A stretch of DNA of 64,000 nt from Haloferula sp. BvORR071 (GCF_000739615.1 NZ_BATP01000032.1:62001-126000), one strand, 5' to 3'. Positions 16,638 to 25,855 are shown, counted from the stretch's first letter. Translations and numbers: made by a program. The notes: generated by a model not told the origin, from the letters alone.

Positions 16638-18218
16638 ATGAGAATCCTACCTGTCCTCGCCCTCGCGGCGTCGGGAGCTCTACCAGCCTTGGGCGCCTTG
16701 GATCATCCGGCGGGCCTCTGGCAGCTTGATGGCAATCTGGCGGCGGATGTCGGATCCGCTCTGGATGCCTCCACCCTGGCGGCAGGAGCCGACTACTCGT
16801 TCAGCGGGGATGGCAGCGGTTTCCAGTTCCTCCAGACCCAGCCCTTCACCACATCCGCCAAGCGCCTGACGGTCACAAATTCCGTCGGCGTGAATGGTGG
16901 ACCCGGAGCCACCCGCAGCAACCGCTGGACGGTGGTAATGGACGTGAAGCTGGACGCCATGCAACCCTACTCCGGGCTTCTCCAACTCAATCCGCTGAAC
17001 AACACCGACGTTTCGGTCTACGTCTTTTCCTCGAATAACCTGTCCGGCAGCGTGAATGCCGGACTCAGCTCGGTGGGTGCCATTGCGGTGAATACCTGGT
17101 ACCGCCTCGCGATCACCTGCGGAAACGATGGCGCGGGTGGCGGGACCACGATGCGTCTCTACATCAATGGCACCCCGAACGGTGCGCCGCGTACTGCAGC
17201 CTTCAATGGAGTGTTGTCCCTGCAATCCACCTTCCATCTCTTCTCGGACGATACTGCCGGAGGCGGCGACCTGAAGCCTGCCAAGCTCGGCTCCTTCGCC
17301 CTCTGGGGCGAGGAACTCAGCCCTGCGGACATCGCCTCGCTCGGCGGCCCGCAGCCCGCCGGAATCCGGCCACCCGGCGTGCCCAGTACCATCGCCGCGG
17401 GTTCCCCCTACGTTCACGGCGCGAATATCGGCTGGATTCATGCGCGGCCCCCGCACAGCGGCTTGGTCATCGGCGAGTATGCCTGCTCCGGCTATGCCCA
17501 CAGCGCGAACTGCGGCTGGATCAATTTCGGCAATGGCAGCCCCGCGAATGGCCTCCGCTACACGAACACCCTTGGCAGCGACAGCGGCGTTAACCACGAC
17601 GGTACCGGCAATCTTTCCGGTCTCGCTTGGGCCGCGAACTTGGGCTGGATCAACTTCGGCACCGGTAGCAACGGCGCACCTCGTCCACCGGGCGATGCCT
17701 ACCGTCCGCGCTTCGACCTGCTGACCGGCCAATTCTCCGGCTACGCTTGGGGTGCCAATGTCGGCTGGATCAATCTGGAGACTCTCAAGACCGCCACACT
17801 CTATGGCCGGGATAGTGATGCCGATGGCATCACTGACTCTTGGGAGATTGAAAAGTTCGGCAACCTCACCACCGCCACCGGTACCAGCGACGCGGACAAA
17901 GACGGCATCTCCGACAAGGATGAGAATCTCGCCGACAGCGATCCCAATGACAGCGCAAGCCGCCTGAGGATCACCAGCCAGAGCGTACAATTCTTCCCGA
18001 ACAGCGGCTACAATACTTGGGACGTGACCTTCACCAGTTCACCCCGGCGTCTCTACCGTCTGGAGACCTCGCCCGACCTTGGCGGTGCACCTTGGTATCA
18101 CGACACCGGATTCTTCGCGGGTGCCGCCAATGCCACGACCACCAGCCAAACCATCGGCGTGCAACCCGCTTCCCGGAACTTCCTTCGCGTCCAATCCGCC
18201 AAGCCACTCCAACCTTGA
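16638..18218 (+). CDS. exported LamG-like lectin with GWIN repeats and Ca-loop repeats
   Basis: The 526-residue protein has a signal peptide (about residues 1-20). A concanavalin/LamG-like beta-sandwich follows (about 21-235, with NTWYRLAITC and MRLYINGT), then four short repeats built on GANIGWIH, SANCGWINFG, AANLGWINFG and GANVGWINLE (about 260-385). Two Asp-rich calcium-type loops come next (DSDADGITDSWE and DADKDGISDKDE), and then a C-terminal beta domain. It is probably secreted or surface-bound and may bind glycans. It is followed after 65 nt by another exported protein gene. The function is inferred only from the LamG fold. Confidence 0.8.
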   Translation: MRILPVLALAASGALPALGALDHPAGLWQLDGNLAADVGSALDASTLAAGADYSFSGDGSGFQFLQTQPFTTSAKRLTVTNSVGVNGGPGATRSNRWTVVMDVKLDAMQPYSGLLQLNPLNNTDVSVYVFSSNNLSGSVNAGLSSVGAIAVNTWYRLAITCGNDGAGGGTTMRLYINGTPNGAPRTAAFNGVLSLQSTFHLFSDDTAGGGDLKPAKLGSFALWGEELSPADIASLGGPQPAGIRPPGVPSTIAAGSPYVHGANIGWIHARPPHSGLVIGEYACSGYAHSANCGWINFGNGSPANGLRYTNTLGSDSGVNHDGTGNLSGLAWAANLGWINFGTGSNGAPRPPGDAYRPRFDLLTGQFSGYAWGANVGWINLETLKTATLYGRDSDADGITDSWEIEKFGNLTTATGTSDADKDGISDKDENLADSDPNDSASRLRITSQSVQFFPNSGYNTWDVTFTSSPRRLYRLETSPDLGGAPWYHDTGFFAGAANATTTSQTIGVQPASRNFLRVQSAKPLQP

Positions 18219-18227
18219 AGCTCACCA

Positions 18228-18250
18228 CCGCACTTCCAGTTCCAGTGCGG
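18228..18250 (+). other. intercistronic hairpin
   Basis: CCGCACT and AGTGCGG form a perfect 7-bp stem with a 9-nt loop, between the lectin and the beta-helix gene. No U-tract follows, so it may stabilise or attenuate rather than terminate. Confidence 0.4.
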
Positions 18251-18283
18251 CATCGGCCTCGTTCACCCGAACGGCAAAGTATC

Positions 18284-20536
18284 ATGAAAACCCGGACCCT
18301 TTTTGCAGCCGTCCTGCTTTCGACCTCCTGCGCCCTCCTTGCCCAAGGTCCTCTCGCTCCGCCGGCGGGACCGCCCGTGCCCGGCATGAAGACCTTGGAC
18401 CAGCTTGAGGCTCGCATTCCCATTCCCAAGAGCCCGGAGCCGTCCATCGCAGGCCCTCACTTCACGATCACTCAGCCGGGAAGTTACTACCTCACCGGGA
18501 ATGTCGATGTGGCCACCGGCAATGGCATCAACATCGAGGCGGACGATGTGACGCTGGACCTGAACGGCTACACCATCTCCTCTAATAATCCGACCGCTGG
18601 CAACTACGGCATCAGCTTCATCGGCACCCGCAAGCGCGTGAGCATTTCAAATGGCCACATCCGGAGCGGAGCGACCTTCACGGGGAATGTCATTTCATCG
18701 GGGCCCGGTTTCTACAGTGGCATCAATTGGGCGAACGCCAGTCCTACCGCCTGCCGAATCAGCGGGATCTCGGTGACCGGGGTGCCCGGTGAAGGAATCG
18801 TGGTGGGCAGTGCGGTCAACAACTCCTCAATCGTCGAAGGCTGCACGGTGCGGGACGTGGTTGGCATCGGCATCCGCGCGGGGGTGGTTTCGAACTGCTC
18901 GGTCACCAATGCCGCCTCGACTTCGATCTCGGCAGAACGCGTGGCGAACTCCGTCGGCGCCCGGGTGGACGGCACCGGCACCGGAATCGTCCAAGGCGGC
19001 ACATCCTTGGAAAGCCTGGGAGCCGCGGCCGACAAGCGCATCCAGATTCCCGGTGGCAGCACCGCGGTGGCGATCGGCACCCCGGGCTCCTACGTTTTGA
19101 TGGGTAATCTGAGCGTTACCACCGGGAACGGCATCTCGATCACGGTCAGCGATGTCAGCCTCGACCTGAATGGCTTTACCATCGCGTCCACCGCTCCCAC
19201 CGCTACCGGAGATGCGATCAGTCTGGGCAGCGATGTGCAGCGGGTCTCCATCTCGAATGGCAATATCCGCAGCGGCACCACCTACAGCGGTGGCACCTTC
19301 TCCAATGGGCCCGGCTTCGACGGTGGCATCAACTGGCGCTCCCTTGCACCGAAATCGGTCCAAGTCTCCGGTATCTCGATCACCGGGATCAAGGGCTACG
19401 GGATCGATCTGGGCACCGATCAATCGAGCATTGTCCAAGCCTGCTCGGTCAGGGTCGCAGGGAATCTGGGAATCCGCGCCGGGGTGGTGACCGATTGCTC
19501 GGTGACTTCCGGCCCGGCGACGACAATCTCCGCTTCCCGCATCGCGAACTCGGTCGGCTCCAGGGCCGATGGCAGTGGCACCGGCTTCGACACCCTGACT
19601 CCATCCTTTGAAGCGATCGCCTCCACCACCTCGACCACACAGACCGCGGTGACAGCCATTCAGGGTGCCACGACCGCACTGGTGGCGGCGAAGGACAACC
19701 GCATTCCCATCACCTCCTTGCCATTCGCGATTAGCACATCGGGAAGCTACTATTTGCAGGGCAATCTCCAGCATACCGGTTTGGGCAATGCGATCAACGT
19801 CGGGGCTAGCGACGTCACCATCGACCTGAACGGTTTCACGCTCAGCTCAGCCCCGGGTTCAGCGGGCAGCGCCGTCTCGATTCCCTTCGACAACACCAAT
19901 GTGACAGTGAAGAACGGTATCATCGCCGGGGCCTCCACTTTCACCGGTGACTGGACCAGCAACTGGTCGATCACCCAATCGGGCTTCGTCTACGGCATCA
20001 ACAATGACTCCCGGTCCGGCGGACAATTCTATAACCTGACCATTCGCGGTTGCCGGTCCTCCGCTATCACAAGTGGCGGCCCCAGCCAGCGGCATAGTGC
20101 GTTCATCGATCAGGTGTCTTGCACCTACAACGGTGCTGGCATTTATGCGCCGTATAGCCGCGTTTCGAACTGCGTCGTCGCCTGCAACGACGGGATTGGG
20201 ATCAACGCCCAAAGCGTCTCGAATTGTCAGGTGACTTACTGCAAATCCTACGGGATTGAGAGCACCTTCGGCAGCGTGGTCGACTGTCATGTCTCGACGG
20301 TAGGCGGGGCCGGTATCAGTGCCGTTAGTGTTTCCCGCTGCGTCGCCTCTGGCAGTGGGAGTGATGGGATTACGGCTACCTCTGTCACGAACTGCTCGGC
20401 GAGCTTCAATACGGGTTTCGGGATCAAGGTCAACTTGAGCAGCGGTGGCGTGATCTCCGGCTGCTGCGTCTTCAGCAATACGGCCGGCGATTATTCAGCG
20501 ACCGGCGCCACGCGGACAGGTTGTTCGCCGCCTTGA
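18284..20536 (+). CDS. exported right-handed beta-helix protein with internal triplication
   Basis: The 750-residue protein has a signal peptide (MKTRTLFAAVLLSTSCALLA). Three related blocks follow (roughly residues 50-245, 250-440 and 465-690), each opening with a PGSYYL/GSYVLMGNL-type strand, then DVTLDLNGYTI, then a run of NGxIRSG turns and 'NCSV' rungs. This is how pectate-lyase-like parallel beta-helices read. No catalytic lyase or hydrolase motif is recognisable. The open frame extends upstream to 18017, but the ATG at 18284 starts the signal peptide. It is likely secreted or surface-bound and may bind or cleave polysaccharide. Confidence 0.82.
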   Translation: MKTRTLFAAVLLSTSCALLAQGPLAPPAGPPVPGMKTLDQLEARIPIPKSPEPSIAGPHFTITQPGSYYLTGNVDVATGNGINIEADDVTLDLNGYTISSNNPTAGNYGISFIGTRKRVSISNGHIRSGATFTGNVISSGPGFYSGINWANASPTACRISGISVTGVPGEGIVVGSAVNNSSIVEGCTVRDVVGIGIRAGVVSNCSVTNAASTSISAERVANSVGARVDGTGTGIVQGGTSLESLGAAADKRIQIPGGSTAVAIGTPGSYVLMGNLSVTTGNGISITVSDVSLDLNGFTIASTAPTATGDAISLGSDVQRVSISNGNIRSGTTYSGGTFSNGPGFDGGINWRSLAPKSVQVSGISITGIKGYGIDLGTDQSSIVQACSVRVAGNLGIRAGVVTDCSVTSGPATTISASRIANSVGSRADGSGTGFDTLTPSFEAIASTTSTTQTAVTAIQGATTALVAAKDNRIPITSLPFAISTSGSYYLQGNLQHTGLGNAINVGASDVTIDLNGFTLSSAPGSAGSAVSIPFDNTNVTVKNGIIAGASTFTGDWTSNWSITQSGFVYGINNDSRSGGQFYNLTIRGCRSSAITSGGPSQRHSAFIDQVSCTYNGAGIYAPYSRVSNCVVACNDGIGINAQSVSNCQVTYCKSYGIESTFGSVVDCHVSTVGGAGISAVSVSRCVASGSGSDGITATSVTNCSASFNTGFGIKVNLSSGGVISGCCVFSNTAGDYSATGATRTGCSPP

Positions 20537-20660
20537 GTGATCCCAAGCTGGCGGATGCTGGCGGATGCTGGCGGGAACGCGCTAATCCGCGCGTTTCAAG
20601 GGTATTCCGCGGAGATTCCGGGGGAATACTTGAACAAGCTGGCTGGACCGGGGCGCTACA
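20537..20660. repeat. short tandem repeat and inverted repeats upstream of the protease gene
   Basis: GCTGGCGGAT occurs twice in tandem with a third degenerate copy (about 20548-20577). Next to it are GC-rich inverted elements (GCGCTAATCCGCGC at 20578 onward). These sit in the leader of the HtrA-like gene. Confidence 0.45.
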
Positions 20661-20680
20661 TGGCGCACTCTAGAACCGCC

Positions 20681-22726
20681 ATGACCTTTCCTTCCCACCG
20701 TGCCGCCCTGCTCTTGCTTGCCCTCGCCACCGCCCAGCCGGCGCTCGCGGAGGCCACCGCCACCCCGCCGGCACCCGCCGCGGAGCTGCAGGATGCGATC
20801 AACAAGATGTATCCCACGCTGGTGCGCATCTACGTGGTGATGGAGGAGGGAATGGATGGCCGGATGCGCAAGCTGCAGGGCAGCGGTAGCGGCGCAATCA
20901 TTTCGGCGGAAGGTCACGTGCTCACGAACCATCATGTGGCCGGCCGCGGCACCCGCTTCGTCTGTTCGCTCTCGAACCGGGAGGAAGTCGACGCCACCTT
21001 GGTCGGTACCGACGCGCTGGCGGACCTCGCCATCCTGAAGCTCGATCTTTCCACGCGCCGTTTGAAGGACCAGCCGCTCGCTGTCGCCAGCTTCGGGGAT
21101 TCCGACAAGCTCAAGGTCGGCGATACGGTGCTCGCGATGGGCAGCCCCGGTGGCCTTTCCCAATCGATCACCCGCGGCATCGTAGCAAACACCGAGATGA
21201 TCGTGCCGAAGCACCAGATCTCCATGACTCTCGATGGCGAGAGCGTCGGTGAGCTGGTCCGCTGGATCGGCCACGATGCTGTGATCTACCCCGGCAACAG
21301 CGGCGGCCCCTTGGTCAATCCCGCTGGCGAGATCGTCGGCGTGAATGAGGTGGGCATCGCCAGCCTCGGTGGTGCGATCCCCTCGAACCTCGCGAAGAAG
21401 GTCGCCGCGGAGCTGATCGAGAAAGGCAGCGTGACCCGCAGCTGGATCGGCTTGGAGGTCCAGCCGCTGCTGCGCAGCATGGATGACGAGAAGGGCGCGC
21501 TGGTGGCCTCCGTCTGGAAAGACAGCCCGGCAGCGAAGGCGGGCATCAAACCCGGCGATTTCATCACCAATTACAACGGCACCGTGCTGCCGGATTGCCA
21601 CGCGGCGGAGGACCTGCCGACCTTCAACGCAATGGTCCTCGGCACCGTCCCGGGCACCAAGGTGACCCTTTCCGGCAAGCGCGATGGCAAGCCCCAGACT
21701 TGGGAGCTTACCACGGTGGTCCGCGAGGCGACCATGGGCAAGGAGGACGAGCTCCGCGAGTGGGGCTTCACCGCCCGCGACTTCACCACGGTGGCCGCGC
21801 TTGAGAAGTTCCGCGACAGCAAGGATGGCGTGCTGGTCGATACCGTGCGCGGCGGCGGGCCTTCCTCCGAGGCGAAGCCGCCTCTCCGCGGCTCGGACGT
21901 GATCGTGCGCGTCGGTGGCAAGGTCGTGAAAAACCGCGCCGAATTGCAGCAGGTCACCAAGGACCTCACCCAAGGAGCCAGTGAACCGAAGCCGGTGCTG
22001 GTGGAATTCGAGCGCGATGGCCAGCAGCTCGCCACGGTGGTCAAGGTCGGCACCGCAAAGGATCCCGTCCGCCCACGCTTGGCGGACAAGGCCTACCTGG
22101 GTGCAGCCACGCAGGTGATCACCGATGAACTCTCCACCGCGCTCGGCATCCCCGGCAAGAAGGGTGTCCGCGTCATCGGACTGGCCCCGGATTCCCCCGC
22201 GAAGAAGGCCGGCCTCAAGGAAGGCGATCTCCTGCTCAAGCTCGATGGCAAGGTGATCAACGCCCGCCGCCCCGAAGACGCTGAAGTCCTCCCCGAGCTG
22301 ATCCTCGCCTATCCCACCGACGCGAGCGTCGAGCTCGAAGGCATCCGCGATGGCCAGCCGCAGAAGTGGTCGGTCTCCCTGGCCAAGCGCCCGATCGACG
22401 ACAGCGAGCTGAACGAGCACAAGGACGAGCTCTTCGAGTTCACCGCCCGCCAGCTCTCCACCAGCCAGCGCGACCGTTTGAAGGAGCAGCAGGGCGAAGA
22501 GCCCGCCGGCGTTTCTGTGCTCAAGGTTGAGCCGAGCGGCTGGGCTGCTCTGGGTGGTCTTGCGATCGAGGACACCATCCTCACCATCGACGGCACGCCC
22601 ACCAACGACATCGATACCCTCAAGACCAAGCTGAACAGCCTGCGCGAAACCAAACCGCGCAGCGTGGTCTTCGGCATCCGCCGCGGCCCCCGCACCCAGT
22701 TCCTGGAAATCGAACCGCGCTGGTAA
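20681..22726 (+). CDS. HtrA/Deg-like serine protease with four PDZ-like domains
   Basis: The 681-residue protein has a signal peptide (about 1-24) and a trypsin-like domain with H85 (LTNHHV), D115 (ALADLAIL) and S207 (YPGNSGGP). About four PDZ-like domains follow from residue 245 to the end, including SPAAKAGIKPGDFI and SPAKKAGLKEGDLL. Classical DegP has two PDZ domains and about 450 residues, so this is an enlarged version. It is likely periplasmic. I chose the ATG at 20681 for the signal peptide; an ATG at 20660 is possible and the open frame reaches 20537. The next gene, 55 nt downstream, encodes a degenerate protease, so the two are probably one operon. Confidence 0.88.
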   Translation: MTFPSHRAALLLLALATAQPALAEATATPPAPAAELQDAINKMYPTLVRIYVVMEEGMDGRMRKLQGSGSGAIISAEGHVLTNHHVAGRGTRFVCSLSNREEVDATLVGTDALADLAILKLDLSTRRLKDQPLAVASFGDSDKLKVGDTVLAMGSPGGLSQSITRGIVANTEMIVPKHQISMTLDGESVGELVRWIGHDAVIYPGNSGGPLVNPAGEIVGVNEVGIASLGGAIPSNLAKKVAAELIEKGSVTRSWIGLEVQPLLRSMDDEKGALVASVWKDSPAAKAGIKPGDFITNYNGTVLPDCHAAEDLPTFNAMVLGTVPGTKVTLSGKRDGKPQTWELTTVVREATMGKEDELREWGFTARDFTTVAALEKFRDSKDGVLVDTVRGGGPSSEAKPPLRGSDVIVRVGGKVVKNRAELQQVTKDLTQGASEPKPVLVEFERDGQQLATVVKVGTAKDPVRPRLADKAYLGAATQVITDELSTALGIPGKKGVRVIGLAPDSPAKKAGLKEGDLLLKLDGKVINARRPEDAEVLPELILAYPTDASVELEGIRDGQPQKWSVSLAKRPIDDSELNEHKDELFEFTARQLSTSQRDRLKEQQGEEPAGVSVLKVEPSGWAALGGLAIEDTILTIDGTPTNDIDTLKTKLNSLRETKPRSVVFGIRRGPRTQFLEIEPRW

Positions 22727-22781
22727 GATCCACGACTCAATCCTTCATCACCACGATTAACCCCTTGCACAAATCAGAACC

Positions 22782-23639
22782 ATGATCCGCAACCTGACCC
22801 TCGCCCTCGCGGCGACCACCGCCCTCGCTTCTGCCGCCAATCCCGAAATGAAGGAGGCCGCCAAGAAGCTCTCCGCCGCTCATGCCGAGGCCGTCGTCTG
22901 GCTCTCCGTCCTTTCCAAGACCAGCATGTCTGTGGATGGCGATGCGCCCGCCCAAGTCAAGCAGGCCCTCGCCGGCCAGGATCGGGAAGAGAAGAGCGAA
23001 GTCATCGGCACCGTGGTCGATGCTTCGGGCCTGATCGTCACCGCCCTCGGTGGCATGGACAAGTCCTCGATGGTCGACGGCCAGACCGTCAACACCCCCA
23101 TGGGTGAGATCAAGCTGAAGGCCACCTCCGAGATCAAGGAAGTGAAGATCATCACTGCGGATGGCTCGGAAGTCCCGGGTGATCTCGTGCTGAAGGACGA
23201 AGACCTCGGTCTCGCCTTCATCAAGGTCCGCACCGAGAGCGAGGAAGCCAAGGGCGTCGAGTTCAAGGCCATCGACCTCGCGGACTCCGCGAAGGGTGAT
23301 CTCCTCGACGATTGCATCGCCCTGGGCCGCATGGACGAGGCGATGAACCGCGAGACCAGCCTGTGGACCTCCGAGATCGTTGGCATCACCAGCAAGCCGC
23401 GCGCCTTCTACCGCGTGCCGACGGATTCCGTCGGCTGCCCGGTCTTCCTTTCGAATGGCAAGCTTCTCGGTATCTCCGTGCTCCGCCAGGGCAAGGGTGG
23501 TTCCCGCGGCCAGATCCAGCCGAGCCAAGTCGTCCTGCCTGCCGCCGATGTCGCGAAGACCGCGGCCCAAGCAAAGGATGCCAAGCCTGTGGCCGCCAAG
23601 AAGGAGGCCGAAGCACCGGCAAAGGAAGACGAGAAGTAA
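22782..23639 (+). CDS. exported trypsin-fold protein lacking catalytic residues (HtrA pseudoprotease)
   Basis: The 285-residue protein has a signal peptide (MIRNLTLALAATTALASA) and HtrA-like strand patterns. Where HtrA proteins have TNHHV it reads VTALGG, so the catalytic His is missing. Where they have GNSGGP it reads DSVGCP, so the Ser is replaced by Val. DLGLAFIKV retains an Asp. The C-terminal 35 residues are Ala/Lys-rich. It follows the active HtrA-like gene by 55 nt and may act as adaptor or inhibitor; that role is inference. A clear terminator follows. Confidence 0.72.
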   Translation: MIRNLTLALAATTALASAANPEMKEAAKKLSAAHAEAVVWLSVLSKTSMSVDGDAPAQVKQALAGQDREEKSEVIGTVVDASGLIVTALGGMDKSSMVDGQTVNTPMGEIKLKATSEIKEVKIITADGSEVPGDLVLKDEDLGLAFIKVRTESEEAKGVEFKAIDLADSAKGDLLDDCIALGRMDEAMNRETSLWTSEIVGITSKPRAFYRVPTDSVGCPVFLSNGKLLGISVLRQGKGGSRGQIQPSQVVLPAADVAKTAAQAKDAKPVAAKKEAEAPAKEDEK

Positions 23640-23670
23640 TCCCGTCCGACTGACCCATCGATTTGTTGTA

Positions 23671-23708
23671 GCGCGTCCGGGGGGAGCTCCCTCCGGGCGC
23701 GTTTTTGT
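23671..23708 (+). terminator. terminator of the protease operon
   Basis: GCGCGTCCGG...CTCCGGGCGCG forms a long GC-rich stem and TTTTTGTT follows, 30 nt after the stop. Confidence 0.8.
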
Positions 23709-23791
23709 TAGGCTGGCCGGTGCCGCCGGATGGGATTGATTTCCGGACCCGACATTGGGATGATCCTGCTAGCCAAAGAGCCCCGTTCCCA

Positions 23792-24199
23792 ATGTCGAAG
23801 CTCGTTATCTCCACCTGTACCCTGCTGCTTTTGTTAGGAGTTTCCGCGGGTTTGGATATGGCCTACAGCTTCGCCAACAACCTGCGCTCCTATAATCTGT
23901 TCGTCCTCTTCTTGCCGGTCTCGATCTGCCTATCCCTCGCGGTGCCGCGCGCACGCCTGATGGCGACCACGGTATTCGTTTTGAACTATCTGTTCCTGGC
24001 CGTTCTCTTGGCGGCTCCCTTGGTTGGAGCGGATTGGCATCTCAATTTGGCGGGTAGGGAGTTTCCGGTCCAGGTACCCTTTGCCTTCGTGTTCGTTGCC
24101 GTGAGCGTGCTCGGCTCACTGTTGGCCATGCTCCACTGGTCCCTCTACTCGCGGCCCTTCGAGGAGCATCTCGGGGAGGGTTTGAGCCAAGCGCCCTGA
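23792..24199 (+). CDS. small integral membrane protein
   Basis: The 135-residue product has four hydrophobic segments (about residues 4-22, 34-50, 56-78 and 97-118) and short charged ends. I recognise no family. The frame is open to 23705, but only the ATG at 23792 starts at the first membrane segment. It lies alone between a terminator and a long intergenic stretch. The function is unknown. Confidence 0.65.
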   Translation: MSKLVISTCTLLLLLGVSAGLDMAYSFANNLRSYNLFVLFLPVSICLSLAVPRARLMATTVFVLNYLFLAVLLAAPLVGADWHLNLAGREFPVQVPFAFVFVAVSVLGSLLAMLHWSLYSRPFEEHLGEGLSQAP

Positions 24200-24525
24200 T
24201 CATATTCTCCAAGTGCGTGAAATGTGACGACCTACGCGATATCGTAGGATAAGCTAGGCGATCCGAGGCTATGTCGCGCGTAACGGTGAGGGTCAATAAG
24301 CGGCCAAGCTGATGTCTCTGGTCTGCCGGCAGAGATATTCCGCCGCTTTTCCATCATCTTGAAGCGGATCGTAGATTTTTGACTATCAATCAATAACAGT
24401 GATAATGGCCGATTTTGCGGTGTTTAGGCCAAATTGGAGGTTAACCTAACTTATCCAAGAATAAGGAAAAAGTCCCGCCCTTGGATTGAGCGATCTCTTC
24501 CCCTTCCACATGCTATGCGACGCAA
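24200..24525. other. 326-bp gene-free stretch upstream of the PEP-CTERM gene
   Basis: It is less GC-rich than the neighbouring coding DNA. It contains an inverted repeat CCTACG...CGTAGG (24231-24248), a 10-bp palindrome AGGTTAACCT (24438-24447) and a good sigma-70-like promoter (24379-24406). No ORF is supported. Confidence 0.6.
24379..24406 (+). promoter_or_regulatory. sigma-70-like promoter of the PEP-CTERM gene
   Basis: TTGACT and GATAAT are separated by 16 nt, each one mismatch from consensus, about 120 nt upstream of the ATG. The palindrome AGGTTAACCT lies about 30 nt downstream of the -10 and could be an operator. Confidence 0.55.
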
Positions 24526-25386
24526 ATGAAATGCTGCGCACCCCTCCTCGCTGCAGCAGCTCTGGCCGCCACCCTCGGAATCTCCGATGGCCAGACGCTG
24601 GTTGACGGCACGAACTATTCAGGACTTTTTGGCCCTAACAGCCAAGTCACGGTCACCCCTCCCACCCTCGCCGAAGGCACCCTCCTGGACGTCCATCTGG
24701 GCGGCTCGAAATCCGGTGACCTCGGAGACTATTGGTATGCCCAAGCTACCGGCGGAGCGGTCCTGGGTTCAAATCTACCTTTGGCACCTGAGGTCCGGCT
24801 CGCAGAGACTGGTGCCCAAGTCGCCCTGAACAATGGCGGCCTCGATTTCAGGATCAGCAACAATCCCGATTCCGTGCTCGGCTCCCTCGGCGTCGGCCTT
24901 GGCTTGGCCCTCACGTGGTCCGCCACTGCCACCTTTGATGCACCCGGGGAGGAACTCCTCTTGCTGCCGGGCACCATCTATCAGGTCAGCTTTGATGTGG
25001 ATGGCAGCAACGGCCTGCTCAAGTCGACGCTCGGCATCCTCCCGACTTTCGGATTGGAGATGCTGGACGGCAATGGCAACCCGATCAATTGCCCTGCGGA
25101 AGACGGCACCCTGGTGAACGTCATCGGCCTCGAGCTGCTCGGTATCGTCGGTTCGCCGCCGGAGTCGGGACGTGCCGTGGTGCAATTCCAGACCGGTGCC
25201 AGCGTTCCCACGGGCCCTGCCGGCCTGCGCTTCACCGGCTCTGCGGTTCTTCCCGCCACGGCCCTGAATCTCGGAACAAACTTCGCACGGGTCTCCAACA
25301 TCAGCGTGACCCAAGTGGTGCCGGAACCATCGGCATTCACGCTCGGACTTTTAGGCGCAGCGTTTGCGTTTCGCCGTCGCCGTTGA
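24526..25386 (+). CDS. PEP-CTERM-sorted exported protein
   Basis: The 286-residue protein has a signal peptide (about 1-22), a beta-rich body without catalytic motif, and a C-terminal tag: VVPEPSAFTLGLLGAAF followed by RRRR. This tripartite tag (PEP motif, membrane helix, basic end) is recognised by exosortase and marks proteins for the cell surface or extracellular matrix. No exosortase gene lies in the window. Two hairpin-like palindromes and a good promoter lie upstream and a strong hairpin downstream, so it is monocistronic. Confidence 0.88.
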   Translation: MKCCAPLLAAAALAATLGISDGQTLVDGTNYSGLFGPNSQVTVTPPTLAEGTLLDVHLGGSKSGDLGDYWYAQATGGAVLGSNLPLAPEVRLAETGAQVALNNGGLDFRISNNPDSVLGSLGVGLGLALTWSATATFDAPGEELLLLPGTIYQVSFDVDGSNGLLKSTLGILPTFGLEMLDGNGNPINCPAEDGTLVNVIGLELLGIVGSPPESGRAVVQFQTGASVPTGPAGLRFTGSAVLPATALNLGTNFARVSNISVTQVVPEPSAFTLGLLGAAFAFRRRR

Positions 25387-25414
25387 CGGCCTTCCAGGCA
25401 CGCCTGAAACAGCA

Positions 25415-25457
25415 CCATGGCGGCACCCTCCACCCGGAGAGTGCCGCCATGACTCGT
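25415..25457 (+). terminator. hairpin after the PEP-CTERM gene
   Basis: CATGGCGGCAC pairs perfectly with GTGCCGCCATG (11 bp, 15-nt loop). Only a weak T-rich tail (CGTTTA) follows. Confidence 0.55.
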
Positions 25458-25492
25458 TTATGCGCCAAGTAATGGAAATTCGTTGCAGCCGG

Positions 25493-25855
25493 TCACGCCG
25501 TCAGCGGTGGCGGCAAATCGGCCGCGGGAGCGGTGGCTTCCGTCGCCGCTTGTTCACCGGCGCTTTTGCCATCGCGCATGCCGCGGCGGAGCGTGTCTCT
25601 CACCGCCGTCGGCAGTAGCTCCTTGGCGAAGCATGCCGCGAAACAAGCGCCGAAGGCCGCCCCGTAGGCTATGTCATGAGCAGCTCCCGCCAGGGCCTGC
25701 TTCAGCTTGGGGGCGGCCTCCCGCGCGATTGATGCAGCATCCTGTCGAGCGGAGTCGACGGCTTGCTGGAAACTCGCGAAACGCGGCGCCTCCGGTGCGG
25801 CCTGTGAAGGGCCGCCGGTGCTGTCGTTTTGGAAGGAGTCGTTGAAATCGTTCAT
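25493..25855 (-). CDS. conserved-type small protein with one hydrophobic helix
   Basis: The 120-residue product starts MNDFNDSFQND and is rich in Ala, Gln and Asp. A helix-prone region lies at about 30-62, a Gly/Ala/Cys-rich hydrophobic segment (YGAAFGACFAACFAKELL) in the middle, and an Ala/Pro-rich tail follows. An upstream ATG at 25915 would add 20 residues that look non-conserved. There is no known domain. It is divergent from the next exported peptide gene. The function is unknown. Confidence 0.55.
   Translation of the reverse strand: MNDFNDSFQNDSTGGPSQAAPEAPRFASFQQAVDSARQDAASIAREAAPKLKQALAGAAHDIAYGAAFGACFAACFAKELLPTAVRDTLRRGMRDGKSAGEQAATEATAPAADLPPPLTA

Noticed and set aside
20582-22420. 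A 612-codon minus-strand open frame opposite the HtrA gene
   Set aside because: The plus frame has a full catalytic triad and PDZ repeats.
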